Positions 57,028 through 64,000 of a stretch of DNA of 64,000 bases are shown one piece after another. Position 1 is the first letter of the stretch; each line of letters begins with the position of its first letter. This stretch comes from Saprospiraceae bacterium (GTDB lineage: Bacteria; Bacteroidota; Bacteroidia; Chitinophagales; Saprospiraceae), in the NCBI GenBank assembly GCA_020631355.1, contig JAHDHL010000024.1, forward strand, positions 1 to 64,000, given 5' to 3'. The position numbers and the translations under genes were made by a program. The notes beneath the pieces are model-generated. The model searched no databases, was not told where the DNA came from, and saw nothing but the letters and a program-made list of their open reading frames with translations.

Positions 57028-59121
57028 ATGAATAAGCAGCTGATGATGGCCAATGTGTACGGAAAAGCCGTGAGAAAGATGACAAGGTTGTTCGCCACAC
57101 TAATCATCCTACAATGGATGGGATTACAGTTCACTCATGCTCAGAATAGTGTAACTGATAGTCTGATTAATCTACTCCCCTCCCATGTAAAGGAGGACAC
57201 CACCAAAGTTAATTTGCTCAACTCCATAAGTTGGGAATTCCATAGAATGGATATGGACGAGGTCATTCGGTATGCTGAGGAAGCTGAACGAATTTCCAAG
57301 GAGATTGATTATCCCAAGGGTACGGCCAGGGCCTATAATCTAATGGCTATCGGCTATTCCATGAAAGGTCAGAATGAAAAAGCTATTTCCCTGAATGAAA
57401 AATGTCTGGCTATAGGAAAGGAAATCAATGATGACTATCTGGTTGGCGTAGCATCCAATGATTTGGGTGTATCCCTAATTGAAAAGGGAGATTATGAATC
57501 AGCACTGAAGTATTATCATGAGGGCTTGAAAATTTCCATACAGATTAAGGATACTTTAGGTATTGCAATAGGAAATGAGAATATCGGTGGCGTACACTAC
57601 ACCATGGGTAACATCGAAAAGGCTAAAAGTTATTTCTTTGATGCCATCCAAGTGGGTGAAAAATCCAGCAATCCTTTTGTACAGATCGGAGCATATTACA
57701 GCCTCGCCCTAATGAAATGGGATGCCAAACAAATGGATGAAGCCAATAGTTTTCTTGAAAAAGCCCTACAATTATCCATTAAGGCCAATGACCTCATCAA
57801 CCTATCCAATATATATGTCACTAAGGCCTATATGGAAATTGACAATAAGAATAATGAGCTGGCAGAGCAGTACGCTATCAGGGCCGTACAATATGGTGAG
57901 CAACTCCAAGACCCACTGTTGAATGCAGGTAATTACCTCGACTTATCCAATATTTATTATGAGCTCAAGTCATTGGAAAAGGCCAAGGAAAGTGCAAGGA
58001 AATGCATTGACATAACCCAAGAACACGAATTACTTGAAAATGAAATGTACGCTTATAGCGTCCTCACGGATATCTACAAGGAAGAAAAGAATTTCGAAAA
58101 GGCATTGACCTACAAGGAAAGGTTCATGGAAATTCAGGATAGTATTTTCAATAAGGAAAAAATCAACAGTATCACTGAATTGGAGGAAAAATACAAATCC
58201 AAACAAAGGGAAGCTGAAAACGAGTTATTGAAATCAAAGGCCAAGGAACAGGAATACATCATACAGCGCAGAAGTTATATAGCCATTGCTTTCGGAATCA
58301 TCAGTTTGTTCATTGGTATCATCGGATACATTTATTATAAGAATTATAAGTCCAAGGAAAAAATCAATAAGGAATTAGAAGCGAGGGTACAACAAAGAAC
58401 CGAGGATTTATTGGTGGCCAATGAAGATCTCAAACAATCCAACATGGAATTGGAACGGTTTGCCTACATTACCTCACATGACCTCAAGGAACCCCTAAGG
58501 AATATTTCCAGTTTCGTAAAATTACTCGAAAGGTCCCTGAAGCCTGACCCTGATAGTAGGGAAGCTGATTATATGAACTTCATTATCAAGAATACCCATC
58601 AGATGCATCAGCTGATTGAGGATGTACTAGAGTTTTCAAGACTCTCAAGTCAGAGTAATGAATTACAAAAAGTGGACCTGAACGATACGGTGGATAATAT
58701 CAAATTCTCCATTTCCAATACCCTAAGCCAAAAGGATGTGAATATTATCATTGACCAGCCATTACCTGTGATTGATAATCATCCAACTCATCTTCATTTT
58801 CTTTTCAAGAATCTGATTGAGAACGGTATCAAGTACAATGAGAGCCAGCAACCCACCATTAATATTTCATACGAATCCGAACCACAAAAGCATCATTTCA
58901 TCATCAAGGATAATGGAATTGGAATCGAGGAGGAATATTATCCACAGATATTCGAAATGTTCAAGCGACTACACAATCGTTCGGTTTATGAGGGTACCGG
59001 ACTTGGTCTGAGTATCTGCAAGAAAATCATTTCGAATATGAATGGAAAGATTTGGGTAGAAAGTGTACCCGGCAAAGGAAGTACATTCCACTTCTACATT
59101 CCCAAGACATTGGCGGCCTAA
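57028..59121 (+). CDS. TPR-containing sensor histidine kinase
   Basis: A 697-residue membrane histidine kinase. Signal sequence (residues 1-38), a periplasmic array of about seven tetratricopeptide repeats (about 55-390), a coiled segment, one transmembrane helix (about 412-434), then HisKA with the phosphorylated His484 in ITSHDLKEPLRN and an HATPase domain (NLIENGIKYNE, DNGIGI, GTGLGLSI). No response regulator is adjacent, so it is an orphan kinase. Kinases of this build are common in Bacteroidota; the signal sensed by the TPRs is unknown. Confidence 0.92.
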   Translation: MNKQLMMANVYGKAVRKMTRLFATLIILQWMGLQFTHAQNSVTDSLINLLPSHVKEDTTKVNLLNSISWEFHRMDMDEVIRYAEEAERISKEIDYPKGTARAYNLMAIGYSMKGQNEKAISLNEKCLAIGKEINDDYLVGVASNDLGVSLIEKGDYESALKYYHEGLKISIQIKDTLGIAIGNENIGGVHYTMGNIEKAKSYFFDAIQVGEKSSNPFVQIGAYYSLALMKWDAKQMDEANSFLEKALQLSIKANDLINLSNIYVTKAYMEIDNKNNELAEQYAIRAVQYGEQLQDPLLNAGNYLDLSNIYYELKSLEKAKESARKCIDITQEHELLENEMYAYSVLTDIYKEEKNFEKALTYKERFMEIQDSIFNKEKINSITELEEKYKSKQREAENELLKSKAKEQEYIIQRRSYIAIAFGIISLFIGIIGYIYYKNYKSKEKINKELEARVQQRTEDLLVANEDLKQSNMELERFAYITSHDLKEPLRNISSFVKLLERSLKPDPDSREADYMNFIIKNTHQMHQLIEDVLEFSRLSSQSNELQKVDLNDTVDNIKFSISNTLSQKDVNIIIDQPLPVIDNHPTHLHFLFKNLIENGIKYNESQQPTINISYESEPQKHHFIIKDNGIGIEEEYYPQIFEMFKRLHNRSVYEGTGLGLSICKKIISNMNGKIWVESVPGKGSTFHFYIPKTLAA

Positions 59122-59195
59122 GCCCCAATCTTCCATATTATCACTTGAATTAACTATCTTGGGCTTTCAAAAATTGAAAACCAAATAGTATTGAA

Positions 59196-60866
59196 ATGAC
59201 AGACAAAAAAGTCATCTTCTCCATGGAGGGGGTTAGTAAAATTTACCCTCCCAACAAACAAGTACTGAAAAATATCTGGCTCTCCTTTTACTATGGTGCC
59301 AAAATTGGTGTTTTGGGTCTTAATGGTTCTGGTAAATCGAGCCTTCTGAAAATCATAGCCGGCTTGGATCAGGATTTCCAAGGAAAAGTCACTTTTGACA
59401 AGGAATATAAGATTGGTTATCTAGCGCAGGAACCTGAATTAGATGAATCCAAAACAGTCAAGGAAGTTGTCCAGGAGGGCGTGCAGCATATCGTTGATGT
59501 GGTCAAGGAATATGAGGATGTATGCAATAAGATGGCAGAACCCATGAGTGATGATGAAATGAACAAACTCATCGAGAAGCAAGGGGAATTATTGGACCAG
59601 ATGGATGTCCTGAACGGATGGGATTTGGACCATACCCTAGAGGTAGCAATGGAAGCCTTGAGATGTCCTCCCGATGATGCCAGTGTAAAAGTGCTTTCCG
59701 GTGGTGAAAGAAGAAGGGTGGCCTTATGTAGGTTATTACTTAGTAAACCCGACATCCTATTATTGGATGAGCCGACCAACCACTTGGATGCTGAGTCCGT
59801 ACATTGGTTGGAGCAATTCCTACAGAATTTCCCGGGAACGGTCATTGCCGTGACCCACGATAGATATTTCCTTGATAATGTAGCGGGTTGGATTTTGGAA
59901 CTGGATCGAGGCGAGGGTATTCCTTGGCAAGGGAATTATAGTTCTTGGTTGGATCAGAAATCCAATCGTTTGGCCAATGAGGAAAAGCAGGAATCCAAAC
60001 GTCAGAAAATCCTTAAAAGGGAATTGGAATGGTCCAGAATGTCCCAAAAGGGTCGCCAAGCCAAAGGTAAGGCCCGTTTGAATGCCTATAACGAATTAAG
60101 TGGTCAGGAAGCAAGGGAGCGCGAAGCTAAGCTCGAATTGTATATTCCACCCGGCCCCCGATTGGGTGACCAGGTCATCGAGGTGAATGGAATTACCAAA
60201 TCCTATGAAAATCGGGTACTGATTGATAATTTCAATATGAGTGTTCCTAAGAATGCCATTGTGGGTATCATCGGCCCCAATGGTGTGGGAAAATCCACCC
60301 TTTTCAGAATGATAATGGGAGAAGAAAAGCCTGATAGTGGAGATATTAGCCTGGGAAGTACCGTAAAACTGGCATATGTGGACCAAACCCACAAGGATTT
60401 GCTTCCGGAGAAGACCGTCTATGAAGTAGTGAGCCAAGGAAATGATTTCATTGAAATTGGAAATAAGGAAATCAATGCCAGGGCTTATCTCAGCAAATTC
60501 AACTTTGCAGGAGCGGATCAACAAAAAAAGGTAGGTGTCCTTTCAGGTGGTGAAAGGAATAGACTACATCTTGCGATTACCCTGAAAGAAGGTGGTAATG
60601 TGGTACTGCTCGATGAGCCGACCAATGATATTGATGTGAATACACTCAGGGCATTGGAGGAAGCTATCGAAAACTTTGCTGGTTGTGTATTGGTGATTTC
60701 TCACGATAGATGGTTCATTGACAGATTGGCAACCCACATCCTATCCTATGAGGATGATGGCCAACTGCATTTCTTCGAGGGTAATTTCAGTGCTTTCGAA
60801 GCGGAGAAAAAGAAGAAATTCGGTGATACCACACCAAAACGTCCTAGATTCAAACATCTGATGTAA
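59196..60866 (+). CDS. ettA: Energy-dependent translational throttle protein EttA (ABC-F)
   Basis: A 556-residue ABC-F ATPase that binds the ribosomal E site and gates translation elongation by ATP level. Two ABC domains: Walker A GLNGSGKSS (about 43) and GPNGVGKST, signatures LSGGERRRV and LSGGERNRL, and Walker B motifs LLLDEPTNHLD and VLLDEPTNDID. The arm insert in the first domain and the linker are of EttA type, and the overall length matches E. coli EttA (555). No membrane part. A strong terminator follows. Confidence 0.96.
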   Translation: MTDKKVIFSMEGVSKIYPPNKQVLKNIWLSFYYGAKIGVLGLNGSGKSSLLKIIAGLDQDFQGKVTFDKEYKIGYLAQEPELDESKTVKEVVQEGVQHIVDVVKEYEDVCNKMAEPMSDDEMNKLIEKQGELLDQMDVLNGWDLDHTLEVAMEALRCPPDDASVKVLSGGERRRVALCRLLLSKPDILLLDEPTNHLDAESVHWLEQFLQNFPGTVIAVTHDRYFLDNVAGWILELDRGEGIPWQGNYSSWLDQKSNRLANEEKQESKRQKILKRELEWSRMSQKGRQAKGKARLNAYNELSGQEAREREAKLELYIPPGPRLGDQVIEVNGITKSYENRVLIDNFNMSVPKNAIVGIIGPNGVGKSTLFRMIMGEEKPDSGDISLGSTVKLAYVDQTHKDLLPEKTVYEVVSQGNDFIEIGNKEINARAYLSKFNFAGADQQKKVGVLSGGERNRLHLAITLKEGGNVVLLDEPTNDIDVNTLRALEEAIENFAGCVLVISHDRWFIDRLATHILSYEDDGQLHFFEGNFSAFEAEKKKKFGDTTPKRPRFKHLM

Positions 60867-60928
60867 GGAATTCACCGCAGTATGATTCACAGTGCCTTAT
60901 CATTGGCACAAAGAATGAAACACTTCAG

Positions 60929-60976
60929 GAAAAGCCGAACTTTGGTATTATCTAAAGTTCGGCTTTTCATTTTATT
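60929..60976 (+). terminator. Intrinsic terminator after ettA
   Basis: A perfect 15-base stem (GAAAAGCCGAACTTT with its complement) and a 10-base loop, followed by ATTTTATTATT. The rest of the gap up to 61151 holds no supported gene. Confidence 0.8.
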
Positions 60977-61151
60977 ATTCATGCTTATTACTTTTTCTAT
61001 CTGACTCCGATCTGCCCATAAGATTCAATTCCTATCAGTATAGAGCTATATTAATCTTCGTTTCGATGATATAATAATGATAGCTAAAGCTCAGAATTGT
61101 GTAGATTTGATGTATTGAGTGATGTAACTTGTAATCATCAGTACCTACTCT

Positions 61152-61730
61152 ATGAACATTGGCACACTAAGCAAACGAATCATTATCTCACTATGGATCG
61201 CTTTCATCGTAGTGTGCTTGGGTGCATATGTATACAATCCTACCTGGTTTACTCCATCGAGTATCGCTGATTTCCTCGGAAGATATGGAGACCAAATCAT
61301 TATCCTTTATTTCGTCATTTCCATCATTAGGGGATTCTCACTTTTACCCAGTACTCCATTTGTCATTGCAGGTACCCTACTCTTTCAGGACCAACCCGCT
61401 TTGGTTTTCTGGATATCCATAATCGGAATCACTCTTTCTTCAACGTTGATATACTATTTCTCTGATTACCTCGGATTCAGTCAATTCTTTGAAAAGAAAT
61501 TCCCTAAGCAAATACAGAAACTCAAGGATTTATTGGAGAAGCCATATGGGGTTTTCTTCATTATTTTCTGGTCTTTCTTTCCTATCGTTCCTACGGATTT
61601 GATATCCTATGTGGCGGGATCCATGAAAATGAATTTTTGGAAATTCATCATTCCCTTATTCATTGGCGAAAGCATACTTGTGGGCTCCATCGTTTTTCTA
61701 GGCAGCTATTTCGTTAAGACATTAGGATAA
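61152..61730 (+). CDS. TVP38/TMEM64 family (VTT domain) membrane protein
   Basis: A 192-residue inner-membrane protein with five to six hydrophobic segments. The central SLLPSTPFVIAGTLLF and the FIIFWSFFPIVPTDLISYVAG segment are VTT/SNARE-associated domain signatures, related to DedA. Such proteins are thought to be lipid scramblases or transporters. Single-gene unit. Confidence 0.85.
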   Translation: MNIGTLSKRIIISLWIAFIVVCLGAYVYNPTWFTPSSIADFLGRYGDQIIILYFVISIIRGFSLLPSTPFVIAGTLLFQDQPALVFWISIIGITLSSTLIYYFSDYLGFSQFFEKKFPKQIQKLKDLLEKPYGVFFIIFWSFFPIVPTDLISYVAGSMKMNFWKFIIPLFIGESILVGSIVFLGSYFVKTLG

Positions 61731-61732
61731 AA

Positions 61733-61758
61733 AAGGGAATACATTACTGTATTCCCTT
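61733..61758 (-). terminator. Terminator of the minus-strand beta-helix gene
   Basis: An 11-base perfect stem (AAGGGAATACA with its complement) and TTAC loop, followed on the minus strand by a run of T (TTTTTTATCC). The plus strand has only a weak T-run, so it mainly serves the gene at 61793. Confidence 0.7.
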
Positions 61759-61792
61759 GTGTAATTTGTGGCTAATGATAAGGCCAGGGGCA

Positions 61793-64000
61793 TTATCTGA
61801 TAACTTGAATTGGAACAGTCAAATTCCTGATTTCATTAGAAGCATTGAGCCAATATTGTCCTTGGGGCAAATCTTGAAAAGAAATTTCTATAGGAGTAAA
61901 ATTATTTTCAGAATGAATATTTTTTAGTATTCTTCCCGTATGGTCAAATATCCTGATACTCCATGATGCTTCTGAATCCGGTAATAATACCTGAATCAGA
62001 TCTGTGGTTGGATTAGGAAATACGTTCAGTCCTAAGTCCTGCTTAGTATTCATCTCCGAATCCCCTGCCATTCTATTGATGACACCACAACTACTTTGGG
62101 CCTCATATGCGCCTATGTCCACATTATTTGTCACAATCAGGTTTCCATCAATATCCGTATAATTAGGCAAGTTGGATGAAGCAAAAGCTGGCCAACCATC
62201 ATCCACGCCCGGGGAACAAGGATGCAATGAGTAATCACCATTCAACATCAAATCGCCATCAGTTTCAGAAAACAGATTATTATTACCTGTTCCAATCACA
62301 GCATTTCCTTGGAAATAACAGGCATAGGAATTGAAATTCAGTGTACCATTATTATAATCCCTGACCGTTTTGGTAAAATTAGGATTCTGATGTCCCACAA
62401 TGGTATTATACATATCAACGGTCAATACATCATTGAAACCCACCTGCATTGTTATCAGGAATTTGTTCTTTGTTTCTCCCAGTATCGTATTATTATGCAT
62501 GACACAGGTTTGGTCTCTGTTCGTAGCAATGAAACCAATCGCATTCGCATTTTGGGATGCGTTATTCGCAACAACACATTGTATCATTTCCGTATGTAGG
62601 GAATTATTTATTTCAATGGCACAGCGCACCAAGGAATTATTATCTATAATCCTACTCTTATAAAGGTACATGGTCGTTTCATTACTATGATACAAAGCGC
62701 TACCATAATCAGCAATATTCGATTGAACTAAGGAATAGGAAATCGTAAAATCAGGAGAAAGTGTAGCAAAAACACCTCCGCCATAAACGGCTTCATTTCC
62801 CTCAATCCTACAATTTGTAATTGTAATATTGGAAGCGGATTTGGAATAGATTCCTCCTCCCCTAGCCCTTGCAAATGAATTGGCATTATCCGCATTACCA
62901 TCCTGTATGATGATACCATCCAAGATGATATCCGAAACGTTTTGCAAGCGTACCACATGGAATGAATTACCTGCTGCCATTCCATCCTGATTGATATCAC
63001 CTGAAAGAATAGTTTCGTACAACTCAGCATCCCTTGTTCCTCCACCTGTCGGGTATCCTCCCTCAATTGTGGTTCCACTAGGAATATCGAAGAAAATAGC
63101 CCTTGAAGTACCATCCGTAGGATAATAAGTTCCCTCTGCAACATAAATGGGTCTCCCCTCTCCAATGGCGAGGGCATCCTGCAAATCAGTGAATGCATTC
63201 GTCCATGATGTACCGTCATTAGCTCCTGTGGCATTGGCATCCACATGGATACCTCCGGTGACTGTTACAGTCATCTCATAGGTATCAAATGCGCAATAAT
63301 TCTGATAATACAATGAAACGGTATAGGTACCCGGAACAGCATACATATGAGAGGGATTTTCCTGTGAGGATGTGAATCCGTCACCAAAATCCCACGAATA
63401 AGTCGGTGAACCTAGAAAACTGTTCTCGTTTGAAGTATTCGTGAACTGGATCTCAGGGACAAAGGCATCTGATTGGTTCGTTGTAAAATCAGCCGTAGGT
63501 GTCGCACAGGTAATCGCCACATTCTGACAATAATAATCCGCACCACAAACATTCGAAGCGGTGAGGCATACATTATAGGTACCTACTGCATCATATATAT
63601 GAAAAGTATTGTTCGCACCGCCGGTAGTCCCATCTCCATAATCCCATGACAAGGATGGATTATTGGAGAGTCCTGCATAGGTACTGGTGTAATTTGATTC
63701 GAAATCGATGATATAAGGATCTAATGCCAAAACATCAAAACCACTGGTTCCCACATAACTCGGAGGTGTATCCTTAATCACATCAATAATGAACGTCTGT
63801 GTAACACCATCTGGATTACAAGGATTGAATGCCGTGAGACTTACGACATAATCCCCTGAAGAAGTAAAAGTATGTTGCGGACTAGTATCCGTGGAAGTAC
63901 TTCCATCCCCGAAATCCCATAAAAGGGATGTATAATCCATAGATTCATTATAGAATGAAACTGTACCAGTGCAATATTCGGATGAGAGTTGGTTAACAAA
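61793..64000 (-). CDS. T9SS secreted PKD / right-handed beta-helix protein, 5' end cut
   Basis: At least 735 residues are in the window; the frame stays open to the right edge, so the N-terminus is missing. Domains in order: three PKD domains (each with WDFGDG or WDYGDG), then a parallel beta-helix region (about 250-580 of the visible part) with DANATGANDGTSWTNAF and GGGIYSKSASNITITNCR, then a type A T9SS sorting domain (LNVFPNPTTDLIQVLL) at the C-terminus. Such proteins are surface or secreted adhesins or polysaccharide-active enzymes; no catalytic triad was identified. Confidence 0.9.
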   Translation of the reverse strand, partial: FVNQLSSEYCTGTVSFYNESMDYTSLLWDFGDGSTSTDTSPQHTFTSSGDYVVSLTAFNPCNPDGVTQTFIIDVIKDTPPSYVGTSGFDVLALDPYIIDFESNYTSTYAGLSNNPSLSWDYGDGTTGGANNTFHIYDAVGTYNVCLTASNVCGADYYCQNVAITCATPTADFTTNQSDAFVPEIQFTNTSNENSFLGSPTYSWDFGDGFTSSQENPSHMYAVPGTYTVSLYYQNYCAFDTYEMTVTVTGGIHVDANATGANDGTSWTNAFTDLQDALAIGEGRPIYVAEGTYYPTDGTSRAIFFDIPSGTTIEGGYPTGGGTRDAELYETILSGDINQDGMAAGNSFHVVRLQNVSDIILDGIIIQDGNADNANSFARARGGGIYSKSASNITITNCRIEGNEAVYGGGVFATLSPDFTISYSLVQSNIADYGSALYHSNETTMYLYKSRIIDNNSLVRCAIEINNSLHTEMIQCVVANNASQNANAIGFIATNRDQTCVMHNNTILGETKNKFLITMQVGFNDVLTVDMYNTIVGHQNPNFTKTVRDYNNGTLNFNSYACYFQGNAVIGTGNNNLFSETDGDLMLNGDYSLHPCSPGVDDGWPAFASSNLPNYTDIDGNLIVTNNVDIGAYEAQSSCGVINRMAGDSEMNTKQDLGLNVFPNPTTDLIQVLLPDSEASWSIRIFDHTGRILKNIHSENNFTPIEISFQDLPQGQYWLNASNEIRNLTVPIQVIR

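Overview
The window comes from a member of the Bacteroidota, most likely the Saprospiria or a close relative. The evidence is type IX secretion (T9SS) sorting domains at the ends of two giant secreted proteins, a PorP/SprF partner gene, SprB-type repeats, many lipoproteins and secreted proteins of Bacteroidota-only families, and promoters of the Bacteroidota form (TTTG, 19-21 bases, TAnnTTTG) rather than TTGACA/TATAAT. Shine-Dalgarno sequences are scarce. The DNA is AT-rich and uniform. I see no insertion sequence, prophage, integrase or CRISPR array, so this reads as ordinary chromosome with some poorly described modules.

Layout. 0-6 kb: the 5' part of an initiator tRNA-Met and a large alpha-2-macroglobulin lipoprotein. 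6-10 kb: small housekeeping or unknown genes (LON substrate-binding domain, WbqC, nucleoside phosphorylase, holin-like membrane protein, Asp/Asn beta-hydroxylase). 10-23 kb: a 1184-residue outer-membrane barrel of unknown function, isoaspartyl peptidase, an unknown secreted protein, a DUF819 transporter-like protein with a GH31 glucosidase, and a CopA copper ATPase. 23-30 kb: a 2046-residue T9SS adhesin-like protein followed by its SprF-type partner. 30-38 kb: envelope genes (WaaA, SLBB exporter, Wzz-like protein, heptose kinase HldA) around a ferredoxin/metallo-hydrolase pair. 38-41.8 kb: a tiny isolated transcription unit, a carboxyltransferase beta subunit, an SGNH-like membrane protein and a DUF1232-like protein. 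41.9-49.6 kb: miaB, a sigma-54 activator without sensor domain, lptE, a charged TPR-like protein, secG, groES and groEL. 50-57 kb: secreted and lipid-related genes, including a tight SCP2 / sulfotransferase / DUF1214-like / DUF2237 run. 57-64 kb: a TPR histidine kinase, EttA, a TVP38-type membrane protein, and a T9SS beta-helix protein that leaves the window.

How the parts fit. WaaA, HldA and LptE imply an LPS with Kdo and heptose. The SLBB/Wzz pair implies polysaccharide export. The SprF pair and the two sorting-domain types (type B on the adhesin, type A on the beta-helix protein) imply a working T9SS encoded elsewhere. Several intergenic regions carry strong hairpins with T-tracts that fit intrinsic terminators.

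For novelty, the best candidates are the self-contained small unit at 38058-38370 (promoter, 53-codon reading frame and terminator on the minus strand), the SCP2-sulfotransferase-DUF1214 cluster at 52.3-55.5 kb, the TGGCA-box region ahead of groES, and the promoter-plus-hairpin leader ahead of miaB. All functional statements come from reading the sequence and recalling protein families; no search was run.
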